From: Duganella guangzhouensis
GTDB lineage: Bacteria; Pseudomonadota; Gammaproteobacteria; Burkholderiales; Burkholderiaceae_D
Direction of reading: 5' to 3'
Length of the DNA: 64,000 nt
Assembly: GCF_009674535.1 (NCBI RefSeq)
Contig: NZ_WKJK01000003.1
Span: forward strand, 310,001-374,000
A program made the position numbers and the translations under genes. This document shows, piece after piece, positions 38,756-47,458 of the stretch. The notes beneath the pieces were generated by a model that made no database searches, was not told where the DNA came from, and saw only the letters and a list, made by a program, of their open reading frames with translations. Positions within the stretch are counted from its first letter, which is position 1; every line of letters starts with the position of its first letter.

Positions 38756-38834
38756 ATGCCACCTCCCGGCGCCAATGTCATCTACCCTGTCTCGACTGGC
38801 AAAAATCTCGGCTACGGCGGCAGCGCCCCCGTTA
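38756..38834 (+). pseudogene. 4-cresol dehydrogenase/eugenol hydroxylase flavoprotein, 5' remnant
   Basis: Twenty-six codons read PPPGANVIYPVSTGKNLG then YGGSAPV, the FAD-binding loop of the vanillyl-alcohol oxidase/PchF family. The usual ~70-90 residues before this loop are missing, so the gene had lost its true start. The reading frame enters the IS110 element and stops soon after. The continuation lies at 40299. Confidence 0.75.
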
Positions 38835-38840
38835 CTATAT

Positions 38841-39062
38841 ACAGACCTTGATCCTCAAGGTTTTGGCCAGCCAAGTTCGGCATGATTGTTGCCCCCCAGT
38901 CGCCCATGATCCGGGGGGTGTTGTCACCGAACTTGGTGGGTGGCTGGTGATCGCTGATAGGGACTTGGTCCAGAGGACATTCTGAGGCCATCCGTAACGT
39001 GGATGCCGAGACCTGCTACCGCAAGCCGTTGGCCATTAGAACCTCTTGTAGCGGGAGGTCGC
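38841..39062 (+). ncRNA. Candidate IS110 bridge RNA region
   Basis: The left non-coding end carries nested structure. There is a 5' hairpin CCTTGA-TCC-TCAAGG (38846-38860) and a 10-bp stem CCAAGTTCGG/CCGAACTTGG (38871-38880 with 38927-38936). That stem encloses a C6/G6 stem (38892-38897 with 38913-38918), and an outer CCAG/CTGG pairing (38867-38870 with 38944-38947) is possible. Bridge RNAs encoded at this position with internal loops that guide target and donor choice are established for IS110 elements. The exact ends and guide bases are not determined. Confidence 0.6.
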
Positions 39063-40268
39063 ATGGACGCGATTGAACATTACGATGCTGTAGATGTCTT
39101 TATTGGCGTTGACGTCGGCAAGGGCGAACACCATGCCGTTGCACTTAGCAGAGCTGGTAAACGCTTGTTCGATAAGACCCTTCCGAATGACGAAACGAGA
39201 CTGCGCGCACTAATTTGCAGCCTCAAGGAACATGGCAAACTACTGCTGGTTGTTGACCAGCCATCCACCATTGGTGCGCTGCCGGTGACCGTCGCCAGAG
39301 CTGAAGGCATTCTGGTGGCCTACCTCCCCGGCCTTGCCATGCGCCGAATTGCGGATCTGCACGTTGGCGAAGCCAAGACCGATGCACGAGATGCCGCCAT
39401 CATCGCGGAAGCGGCACGCTCAATACCGCATGCGCTGCGCTCACTTCGTCTCGACGATGAGCAGCTGGCGGAGCTAACTATGCTCTGTGGTTTTGACGAT
39501 GATCTGGCAGACCATATTACCCAGACAAGTAACCGAATTCGCGGACTTCTGACACAAATTCATCCAGCGCTGGAGCGCGTTCTTGGCCCGCGACTTGATC
39601 ACCCGGCTGTGCTGGATCTGCTGCAACGACATCCTTCACCGGCTAGCCTTGCCGCCACCAGCGAAAAGAGCCTTGCGAACAAACTCAGCAAGCTTGCACC
39701 GCGAATGGGAAAAGGCTTGGCCCATGAAATTTTTCTGGCTCTTTCCGAGCAGACGGTGGTTGTGCCAGGAACAAACGCCGCCACAATTGTCTTGCCGCGC
39801 CTGGCGCACCAGCTCGCGGCATTACGCGGTCAGCGCGGTGAAGTCGCACAAGAGGTTGAACGACTGGTGCAAGCACACCCTCTTTACTCAGTCCTGACCA
39901 GCATGCCTGGAGTCGGCGTCAGGACAGCTGCCCGACTCCTTACAGAGGTCGCCGCAAAAGCGTTTTCCTCTGCTGCTCATCTTGCGGCTTATGCTGGGCT
40001 GGCGCCAGTTACCCGTAGATCCGGCTCATCGATTCGAGGTGAACACCCATCACGACGAGGAAATAAGGTACTCAAGCGAGCGTTGTTCTTATCCGCCTTT
40101 GCGGCGCTACGAGACCCGATATCGCGGGCTTACTATGCCCGAAAGATCAGCCAAGGCAAACGGCACAACCAAGCGCTGATCGCGCTCGCTAGGCGTCGCT
40201 GCGATGTCATGTACGCCATGATGCGGGACGGGACGCTTTATTGCCCCGCGCCACTGGTCAACGCTTGA
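39063..40268 (+). CDS. IS110-family transposase (DEDD recombinase)
   Basis: 401 residues from the ATG at 39063, preceded by GGGAGG; an upstream in-frame start at 39003 lacks a ribosome site. N-terminal DEDD domain: FIGVDVGKGEHHAVAL supplies the first Asp, AKTDARDAAIIAE the last two. The Glu position reads VVDQPSTIGALP, an Asp variant seen in one subgroup. The C-terminal Tnp_20 domain (MPGVGVRTAARLLTEV; SSAAHLAAYAGLAPVTRRSGSS) carries the catalytic serine region. No breaks, so it is potentially active. Confidence 0.92.
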   Translation: MDAIEHYDAVDVFIGVDVGKGEHHAVALSRAGKRLFDKTLPNDETRLRALICSLKEHGKLLLVVDQPSTIGALPVTVARAEGILVAYLPGLAMRRIADLHVGEAKTDARDAAIIAEAARSIPHALRSLRLDDEQLAELTMLCGFDDDLADHITQTSNRIRGLLTQIHPALERVLGPRLDHPAVLDLLQRHPSPASLAATSEKSLANKLSKLAPRMGKGLAHEIFLALSEQTVVVPGTNAATIVLPRLAHQLAALRGQRGEVAQEVERLVQAHPLYSVLTSMPGVGVRTAARLLTEVAAKAFSSAAHLAAYAGLAPVTRRSGSSIRGEHPSRRGNKVLKRALFLSAFAALRDPISRAYYARKISQGKRHNQALIALARRRCDVMYAMMRDGTLYCPAPLVNA

Positions 40269-40298
40269 CGAAGGACATAGGGACACCCCCCACACAAT

Positions 40299-41212
<914 letters not shown>

Positions 41213-41419
41213 AAGAGCTGTCCCCGCCGCCTAGTTTGATCAATCTCAAGGATTTGTGAACTATCTCACGGTGAAAAAGGGGCACTAGAGTACCATCAGA
41301 TCAACTGCCTGTTGGTGTTGTGCAATAGCGAAATTAGATAACAAATCTCCAATTCCGACCTTGCTTCAATGCCATTGCATGCTATTCTTGAATGCATAAT
41401 TGGCACCACAAGTTAAATA

Positions 41420-41809
41420 ATGAATAAGAATGAGTTGACGCTAGAGACACTCAAGATTTCGGCAGACAAGTACAAGGTAACCCTAAATTTCCTTACATCT
41501 GCTTTCAAGCTTATCGCTCTAGTCGCCATAATTTATATTATTATGGAAGGCTTACGGGAGATTGCTGGAGCAAATCCTGCGGCTATCAAAGCACTGGCAG
41601 GATTGGTGAAAGAGTTGAAGATTAGCACCATTACGGGCTATGTTCTCGCTGCCTTTTGCGGTAGCGGTTGGTACATGGAGCGAAAAGGCAAAAAGCGACT
41701 GCTTCGCAAGAAGGCAGCGGAGCGGCACAGGCTGGAACAGAATGACCCGTACAACCCTGCATGTGGACTGACTCCGACTGGCGACACGCCAACATCTGAG
41801 GGAAATTAA
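41420..41809 (+). CDS. Small membrane protein of unknown function
   Basis: A 129-residue protein, not recognised. It has one strong hydrophobic helix (LIALVAIIYIIMEGL, about 31-45), a second moderate one (ISTITGYVLAAFCGSGWYM, about 73-91), then a basic segment KGKKRLLRKKAAERHR and a Thr/Pro tail. Base composition is AT-richer than the catabolic genes. It ends one base before the next membrane protein, so the two form a unit. Confidence 0.65.
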   Translation: MNKNELTLETLKISADKYKVTLNFLTSAFKLIALVAIIYIIMEGLREIAGANPAAIKALAGLVKELKISTITGYVLAAFCGSGWYMERKGKKRLLRKKAAERHRLEQNDPYNPACGLTPTGDTPTSEGN

Positions 41810-41810
41810 A

Positions 41811-42467
41811 ATGGATCTTGTTCTGAGCGGCATCGGTTTACTATTAATACTTCCTGTATGGCGCTATATCGTCAAGCGCTCGTTGCTAGATACCCACCGC
41901 GACAAATTGTTTGATCTGCGTGACGAGCTGCGCGACAAATTTCATGCTTCAGGGTGGGACATGGGCGGCCCTGTGTATAAGCAGCTTCGAGATCTTCTCA
42001 ACGGCTACCTTCGCTATACGGAAAGTTTTCAATTCATCGAGTTCATCGTCATCGAGACGGGAATACAGCGCAATCCAGAGCTCCAAGCTGAAATGAAGGC
42101 TCGATTCGAGAAGGTTTTTGCTGGTATGGATGAAGAGCAGCGTCACTTTGCCATTGGTCTGCGTAAGGAAGCCCGACGCGTAATGATGAGCCATATGATA
42201 CTGAGCTCTTTCCCGCTGGCATTAATAACAGCAGTGCTCTTCCCGTTTGTGGCGCTGTACATGGTTTTGCGTGCGTCGATGGAAAGTATTTCATCTACCG
42301 GCTTATCATTTTCTCGCTCTGCACGTGAGCTGAGAGAGCTCGTGGCAGCATTCGCTAAATTGGTCGTTGCGAGAATCGCGAAGGCTTTTCTGGTGGAGGA
42401 TCTCGTTGAGGAGTACTCCTACAGGCAGGCTCATCTGGCAAGTAATAACAGCAGCCGTCAATCATAA
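41811..42467 (+). CDS. Membrane protein of unknown function
   Basis: A 218-residue protein, not recognised. An N-terminal helix (VLSGIGLLLILPVWRYI) is followed by a long cytoplasmic-type helical region with alternating charge (DTHRDKLFDLRDELRDKFHASGWDMGG). A strong helix pair lies near 145-165 (ILSSFPLALITAVLFPFVALYMVL), and an amphipathic C-terminus follows. It begins one base after its partner at 41420. Lying between an IS element with gene remnants and a core cytochrome gene, the pair looks acquired. Confidence 0.65.
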   Translation: MDLVLSGIGLLLILPVWRYIVKRSLLDTHRDKLFDLRDELRDKFHASGWDMGGPVYKQLRDLLNGYLRYTESFQFIEFIVIETGIQRNPELQAEMKARFEKVFAGMDEEQRHFAIGLRKEARRVMMSHMILSSFPLALITAVLFPFVALYMVLRASMESISSTGLSFSRSARELRELVAAFAKLVVARIAKAFLVEDLVEEYSYRQAHLASNNSSRQS

Positions 42468-42556
42468 TTGCCGCGTTTGGAAAAACTCGCGGCCCTATGT
42501 TGAAGAAGCATATTGTACGCACTGCAATGGCTCGACCACCAGCGTGCGGCCTCATT

Positions 42557-42856
42557 TTATTTTAAACTCAACACCCACTTCGCCAGCGTCGCCGCTTCCG
42601 CTTCGCTGACCTGCGGATTCGGTGGCATCGGGATCGCTCCCCACACGCCGGAGCCGCCCTTCTGAATCTTCAGCGCCAGCTTCTTGTCCGCACCCTTCTC
42701 GGCCGCATACTTCGCAGCGATATCCTTGAACGCCGGGCCAACCAGCTTGCTCGACACCGCATGGCATGCCGTGCAGTTTTTGGCCTTGGCCAGATCCGGA
42801 TTGGCTTGCGCGTTCACGGCCAACAGCGCCAGCGCGGCTAACATCATGCTCCTCAT
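42557..42856 (-). CDS. Small c-type cytochrome
   Basis: A 99-residue class I cytochrome c with a signal peptide ([18 protein letters not shown]), heme motif CTACH at about 28-32, and a distal Met in the [24 protein letters not shown] segment, typical of cytochrome c551/c552. It is a periplasmic electron carrier and could in principle accept electrons from the periplasmic flavoprotein dehydrogenases in this window. Confidence 0.88.
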   Translation of the reverse strand: MRSMMLAALALLAVNAQANPDLAKAKNCTACHAVSSKLVGPAFKDIAAKYAAEKGADKKLALKIQKGGSGVWGAIPMPPNPQVSEAEAATLAKWVLSLK

Positions 42857-42944
42857 TGCGACTCCTTGTTATTCAAATCTGCGAAGCGAGAATGTTAAGC
42901 AGCGGACGCGTCTCTGTAAAATTGTTTATATCGATTGCGTCTAT

Positions 42945-43595
42945 TCAGCGCGTGGATGCGGCACTACGAGCGCGCAGCCAAGCCACCACGCCAGGCATGA
43001 TCGACAACACCACAATCGCCATCACCACCGCCGTCAGATTCTTGCTGATCCACGGGATGTTCCCAAACAGGTAACCGGCTGCCAGCAGACTGCCGATCCA
43101 GATGAAAGCACCAGTGACGTTATAGCCGAGGAAAACGCGACGCGGCATAGCACCCAACGCGGCTACGAACGGCGCCAGCGTGCGCACAATCGGCACAAAG
43201 CGCGCCAGGATGATGGTCTTGCCGCCATGCTTATCGAAGAACGCCTGCGTGTGCCGCAGATGCTCGGGTTTGACGAAGGGGATGCGGCTGGTATCCAGCG
43301 CCCTGTTCTTGAACCACGCGCCGATGCTGAAATTGAGCGCGTCACCGGCAACGGCGGCCACAAACAACAGCACAAATACGGTAACAGGGTCCAGCAAGCC
43401 TTTGGCGGCCAGCGCGCCGGCGATGAACAACAACGAGTCGCCAGGTAGGAACGGCATGATGACCACGCCGGTTTCAATAAAGATCACCAGGAACAGGATC
43501 AGATAGACCCAGTCGCCGTGGGTATCGATCAGCTGCATCAGGTGCGTGTCCAGGTGCAGGAACATGGCCACAAAGGTGGCCAGCAAATCTTCCAT
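42945..43595 (-). CDS. DedA family membrane protein
   Basis: A 216-residue DedA/SNARE-associated protein with the conserved ETGVVIMPFLPGDSLLFIAGALAA and RFVPIVRTLAPFVAALGAMPRRVF segments and about five helices. DedA proteins act in membrane lipid or ion homeostasis (undecaprenyl phosphate or phospholipid flipping in some members). The start at 43595 is supported by AAGGGGA, which is buried in a hairpin (43602-43647). Confidence 0.9.
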   Translation of the reverse strand: MEDLLATFVAMFLHLDTHLMQLIDTHGDWVYLILFLVIFIETGVVIMPFLPGDSLLFIAGALAAKGLLDPVTVFVLLFVAAVAGDALNFSIGAWFKNRALDTSRIPFVKPEHLRHTQAFFDKHGGKTIILARFVPIVRTLAPFVAALGAMPRRVFLGYNVTGAFIWIGSLLAAGYLFGNIPWISKNLTAVVMAIVVLSIMPGVVAWLRARSAASTR

Positions 43596-43601
43596 CGGAA
43601 T

Positions 43602-43647
43602 CCCCTTAACCAAAATTGCTTATTTTAATAGCAAAATGATTAAGGGG
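43602..43647 (-). promoter_or_regulatory. Hairpin masking the dedA ribosome site / pcaF terminator
   Basis: Arms CCCCTTAA (43640-43647 on the minus strand, 5') and TTAAGGGG (43602-43609, 3') pair perfectly, with an inner 5-bp TTGCT/AGCAA-type pairing and an AT-rich loop. The 3' arm contains the dedA Shine-Dalgarno AAGGGG. It may end pcaIJF transcripts or reduce dedA translation from read-through mRNA. Confidence 0.5.
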
Positions 43648-43661
43648 TTATTAACGTGCGA

Positions 43662-44864
43662 TTAAACGCGCTCGATAATCAGCGCAATGCCCTGACCGAC
43701 GCCGATGCACATGGTGCACAGCGCATAGCGGCCGCCGGTACGATGCAGCTGATAGGTTGCGGTGGTGACCAGGCGCGCACCGCTCATGCCCAGCGGGTGG
43801 CCCAGTGCGATCGCCCCGCCGTTCGGATTCACGCGCGGATCGTTGTCCTGCAAGCCCAGTTCGCGCAGCACGGCCAGGCCTTGCGCCGCAAACGCTTCAT
43901 TCAGCTCGATCAGGTCCATCTGGTCCAGCGTCAGGCCGGTCTGGCGCAGCAGCTTTTGCACTGCCGGCACCGGGCCGATGCCCATCACGCGCGGCGCCAC
44001 GCCGGCCGTGGCCATGCCGACGATGCGCGCCAGCGGCTTCAGACCATGCTCTTTCGCCGCTTCGGCACTGGCGATCAGCACCGCGCAGGCGCCGTCGTTG
44101 ATGCCGGAGGCGTTACCTGCAGTGACCGAACCATCGGCGCGAACCACGCCTTTCAGCTTGGCCAGCGCTTCGGTGGTGGTGGCACGTGGATGTTCATCCT
44201 GCGCGAACACCAGCGGATCGCCTTTTTTCTGCGGGATCGTCACCGGCACGATCTCCTGCTTGAAAGTGCCTTCGGCGATAGCAGCAGCAGTCTTGGTCTG
44301 GCTGGCCAGCGCGAACTTGTCCTGATCTTCGCGGCTGATCTTGAAATCGGTGGCGACGTTTTCCGCCGTTTCCGGCATGGTCTCGGTGCCGTAGACTTCC
44401 TTCAGCGCCTTGTTGACGAAGCGCCAGCCCATAGTGGTGTCTTCCAGCTTGGCGGCGCGCGAATACGCGCTGTCGGCCTTGCCCATGACGAACGGTGCGC
44501 GCGTCATCGATTCCACACCGCCCGCGATCATCAGACTGGCCTGGCCGGACTGGATGGCGCGGGCGGCATTGCCGATAGCGTCCATGCCCGAGCCGCACAG
44601 GCGGTTGATAGTGGTGCCGGGGACTTCCTGCGGCAGGCCGGCCAGCAGCAGGGACATGCGCGCCACGTTGCGGTTATCCTCGCCGGCCTGGTTGGCGCAG
44701 CCGTAGAACACGTCGTCGACCTGATCCCACTTCACACCGGGATTGCGCTCGACCAGCGCGCGCAGCGGCACCGCGCCCAGATCATCGGCACGCACGTCTT
44801 TCAAGGTGCCGCCGTAACGGCCGATCGGAGTGCGAATCGCGTCGCAGATAAATGCGTCAGTCAT
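43662..44864 (-). CDS. pcaF: 3-oxoadipyl-CoA thiolase
   Basis: A 400-residue thiolase that cleaves 3-oxoadipyl-CoA to succinyl-CoA and acetyl-CoA, the last step of the pathway. Active-site Cys is in [14 protein letters not shown] (about 90), the His in [16 protein letters not shown] and the second Cys in [10 protein letters not shown]. Near-identity in pattern to PcaF rather than acetoacetyl-CoA thiolase, and the pcaIJ neighbours, support the call. Confidence 0.94.
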   Translation of the reverse strand: MTDAFICDAIRTPIGRYGGTLKDVRADDLGAVPLRALVERNPGVKWDQVDDVFYGCANQAGEDNRNVARMSLLLAGLPQEVPGTTINRLCGSGMDAIGNAARAIQSGQASLMIAGGVESMTRAPFVMGKADSAYSRAAKLEDTTMGWRFVNKALKEVYGTETMPETAENVATDFKISREDQDKFALASQTKTAAAIAEGTFKQEIVPVTIPQKKGDPLVFAQDEHPRATTTEALAKLKGVVRADGSVTAGNASGINDGACAVLIASAEAAKEHGLKPLARIVGMATAGVAPRVMGIGPVPAVQKLLRQTGLTLDQMDLIELNEAFAAQGLAVLRELGLQDNDPRVNPNGGAIALGHPLGMSGARLVTTATYQLHRTGGRYALCTMCIGVGQGIALIIERV

Positions 44865-44868
44865 TCGA

Positions 44869-45510
44869 TTATCCTTTCTTCAGCGGGGCCGCGGTGGCGG
44901 CCTGCAGTTCTTCGAAGCTCAGGCCGGGCGCCATTTCGCGCACCACCAGGCCGTCCTTGGTCACGTCCAGCACCGCCATGTCGGTGTAGATGCGGCTGAC
45001 GCAAGTCATCGCGGTCAGCGGGTAGCTGCACGCTTCCACGATTTTGCTCTCGCCGGTCTTGGTCTGATGTTCCATCATCACGAACACCTGCTTGGCGCCC
45101 AGCGCCAGGTCCATCGCGCCGCCCACGGCCGGAATCGCGTCCGGTGCGCCGGTGTGCCAGTTGGCCAGGTCGCCCTTGGCCGAGACCTGGAACGCGCCCA
45201 GCACGCAGATGTCGAGGTGACCACCGCGCATCATCGCGAACGAATCGGCGTGGTGGAAGAAAGCGCCGCCGGTCAGCAGCGTCACCGGCTGCTTGCCGGC
45301 GTTGATCAGATCATCGTCCTCTTCGCCGGCGGCTGGCGCCGGGCCCATGCCCAGCAGGCCGTTCTCGCTGTGCAGGAATACTTCGCGGTCGGCCGGCAGG
45401 TAGTTGGCGACCTTGGTCGGCAAGCCGATGCCGAGGTTGACGTACGCGCCTTCCTGGATGTCCTGGGCGACGCGGGCGGCCATCTGGTCGCGGGTATAAC
45501 GGTTAGTCAT
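44869..45510 (-). CDS. pcaJ: 3-oxoadipate CoA-transferase subunit B
   Basis: A 213-residue beta subunit of succinyl-CoA:3-oxoadipate CoA-transferase. The catalytic glutamate motif [12 protein letters not shown] is near residues 46-57, preceded by [15 protein letters not shown]. It overlaps pcaI by 4 bases and precedes pcaF by 4 bases. Confidence 0.95.
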   Translation of the reverse strand: MTNRYTRDQMAARVAQDIQEGAYVNLGIGLPTKVANYLPADREVFLHSENGLLGMGPAPAAGEEDDDLINAGKQPVTLLTGGAFFHHADSFAMMRGGHLDICVLGAFQVSAKGDLANWHTGAPDAIPAVGGAMDLALGAKQVFVMMEHQTKTGESKIVEACSYPLTAMTCVSRIYTDMAVLDVTKDGLVVREMAPGLSFEELQAATAAPLKKG

Positions 45511-46172
45511 GCTGCCTCCTTCACGACGCGCTGGACAAAGATACCTGGGGTGACGATTACTTCCGGATCGAGCTCGCCCAGCGCCACCACCTGCTGCACT
45601 TGCGCGATGGTGGTTTTGGCGGCCATCGCCATGATCGGGCCGAAGTTGCGCGCGGTCTTGCGGTACACCAGATTGCCCCAGCGGTCGCCGCGCAGCGCCT
45701 TGATCAGCGCGAAGTCAGCGTGGATCGGCGATTCCAGCACATAGTGGCGGCCGTCGATGACGCGGGTTTCCTTGCCTTCGGCCAGTTGGGTGCCGTAGCC
45801 GGTTGGGGTGAAGAAGCCGCCGATGCCGGCGCCGGCGGCGCGGATGCGCTCAGCCAGATTGCCCTGCGGCGTCAGTTCCAGCTCGATTTCGCCGGCGCGG
45901 TACAGCGCGTCGAAATGATGCGAGTCGGCCTGGCGCGGGAACGAACAGATGATCTTGCGCACGCGCTTGGCTTTCAGCAGCGCCGCCAGACCGGTTTCGC
46001 CGTTGCCGGCGTTGTTGTTGACGATGGTCAGGTCGCGCGCGCCCTGGGCGATCAGCGCGTCGATCAACGCGGATGGCATGCCGGCGTTGCCGAAGCCGCC
46101 GATCATGACGGTGGCGCCGTCGTGGATATCAGCCACGGCGCGCTCCAGTGATTCAAAAGTCTTATCGATCAT
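45507..46172 (-). CDS. pcaI: 3-oxoadipate CoA-transferase subunit A
   Basis: A 221-residue alpha subunit with the CoA-binding glycine-rich GGFGNAGMPSALIDAL near 25-40 and NNNAGNGETGLAAL near 52-65. It pairs with PcaJ to activate 3-oxoadipate with succinyl-CoA. First gene of the leftward pcaIJF operon, 27 bases from an exact PcaR-type operator and divergent from the IclR regulator. Confidence 0.94.
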   Translation of the reverse strand: MIDKTFESLERAVADIHDGATVMIGGFGNAGMPSALIDALIAQGARDLTIVNNNAGNGETGLAALLKAKRVRKIICSFPRQADSHHFDALYRAGEIELELTPQGNLAERIRAAGAGIGGFFTPTGYGTQLAEGKETRVIDGRHYVLESPIHADFALIKALRGDRWGNLVYRKTARNFGPIMAMAAKTTIAQVQQVVALGELDPEVIVTPGIFVQRVVKEAA

Positions 46173-46198
46173 GTTTTTAACCTTTGTGTCTCGAAGTT

Positions 46199-46232
46199 GT
46201 GCGATAATCGAACATATGACTGATTACCGCAC
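46199..46232. promoter_or_regulatory. PcaR-type operator between pcaI and pcaR
   Basis: GTGCGATAATCGAAC at 46199-46213 differs by inversion and one central base from the published P. putida PcaR site GTTCGATAATCGCAC. A second half-site CGCAC at 46228-46232 is offset by 19 bases from the CGAAC arm. This parallels the tandem sites upstream of pcaH at 14098. Confidence 0.75.
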
Positions 46233-46289
46233 ACCCAGTGTAGAACTCTAAACCCGCCGGGTCAAGGAAAAACACATTAAAATCACGCC

Positions 46290-47108
46290 ATGCCTCTAAC
46301 ACAACCACCTCCGCGCAGCGACGAACCCTCCATTTCCGAGCAAATCGACGCGCTCACCGATCCGAGTTTCATGACTTCGCTGGCGCGCGGCCTGGCCGTG
46401 CTGCAGGCGTTCAGCGACGCGCGCAAGCCGCAGACCATCGCCAGCATCAGCCAGAAGACCGGCATCCCGCGCGCGGCGGTGCGGCGCTGCCTGCACACGC
46501 TGCGCGAGCTAGGCTACGTGGACGCGGAACTGAACAACTTCTCGCTGCGGCCGAAAGTGCTAACGCTAGGCTACTCCTATTTATCGTCGACGCCGCTGAC
46601 GGTGTCGGCCCAGCCTTACCTGAACAGCATCAGCCGCCAGCTCAACGAATCGAGCTCGCTGGCGGTGCTGGACGATGGCGAAATCCTGTACGTGGCGCGC
46701 GCCGCCACCTCGCGCGTGATGTCGGTGGCGCTGAACACCGGCAGCCGGCTGCCGGCCTATTGCACCTCGCTGGGCCGGGTTCTGCTGGCGCACCTGCCGG
46801 CCGCCGAGCTGGAAGACTATCTGGCCCGCACCAAACTCAAGCCGATGACGCCGAAAACCGTGGCCGATCCGACCCGGCTGCGCGCCGTGCTGGCCGGCGT
46901 GCGCCAGGACGGCTACGCCATCAACGACGAGGAACTGGAAGTCGGCCTGCGCTCGGTCGCCGTGCCGGTGCGCGGCGCCTCCGGCATGGTGCACGCCGCG
47001 CTCAACGTCGGCGTCCAGGCCGCGCGCGTCAGCGTCGACCAGCTGCGCAAGGAAGTGCTGCCAGTCCTGCTGCGCGGCGCCCAGGAACTTTCGATCTTAC
47101 TGCCATGA
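46290..47108 (+). CDS. pcaR: IclR-family regulator of the beta-ketoadipate pathway
   Basis: A 272-residue IclR protein of the PcaR group: HTH in SLARGLAVLQAFSDARKPQTIASISQKTGIPRAAVRR, effector domain with VARAATSRVMSVALNTGSRLPAYCTSLGRVLLAH and GYAINDEELEVGLRSVAVPV. It is divergent from pcaIJF with a PcaR-type site between, so beta-ketoadipate-dependent activation is likely. It is a paralogue of the regulator at 13313. Its stop overlaps the cupin start (ATGA). Confidence 0.9.
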   Translation: MPLTQPPPRSDEPSISEQIDALTDPSFMTSLARGLAVLQAFSDARKPQTIASISQKTGIPRAAVRRCLHTLRELGYVDAELNNFSLRPKVLTLGYSYLSSTPLTVSAQPYLNSISRQLNESSSLAVLDDGEILYVARAATSRVMSVALNTGSRLPAYCTSLGRVLLAHLPAAELEDYLARTKLKPMTPKTVADPTRLRAVLAGVRQDGYAINDEELEVGLRSVAVPVRGASGMVHAALNVGVQAARVSVDQLRKEVLPVLLRGAQELSILLP

Positions 47109-47458
47109 TTACCGAATTCAAACGACAAACGCCACAGCCCGAATATGATCATCCGCGCGAGGAGCGCCGGCTCGATGGCAATCCGCTGCGCACTACCTGG
47201 AATCATTTCACCAATGACAGCGGCGAAGTTAGTGCGGGTATCTGGGCTTGCGAAAGAGGCAGTTGGCGCATCGCCTTCGCGCCTAACAAGGATGAGTATT
47301 TCTGTGTGCTGGAAGGACGCTGCCGCGTTATCGATGAACAGGGTTACGCGGCCGAGGCCGGACCGGGCGACGCGATGGTGATCCCGGCCGGCTTCAAGGG
47401 CGTGTTTGAGGTGGTGGAGCCGGTCCGCAAGCACTATGTCATCGTCGAACGCGGCTAA
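47105..47458 (+). CDS. Small cupin-domain protein
   Basis: A 117-residue cupin of the DUF861/(S)-ureidoglycine aminohydrolase-like group (SAGIWACERGSWRIAF, EYFCVLEGRCRVIDEQGY, GDAMVIPAGFKGVFEVVEP). Metal ligands are less clear than in catalytic cupins (no HxH pair). Starts by ATGA overlap with pcaR, so it is co-expressed. It may be a binding protein or small auxiliary enzyme; the function is not known. Confidence 0.8.
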   Translation: MITEFKRQTPQPEYDHPREERRLDGNPLRTTWNHFTNDSGEVSAGIWACERGSWRIAFAPNKDEYFCVLEGRCRVIDEQGYAAEAGPGDAMVIPAGFKGVFEVVEPVRKHYVIVERG

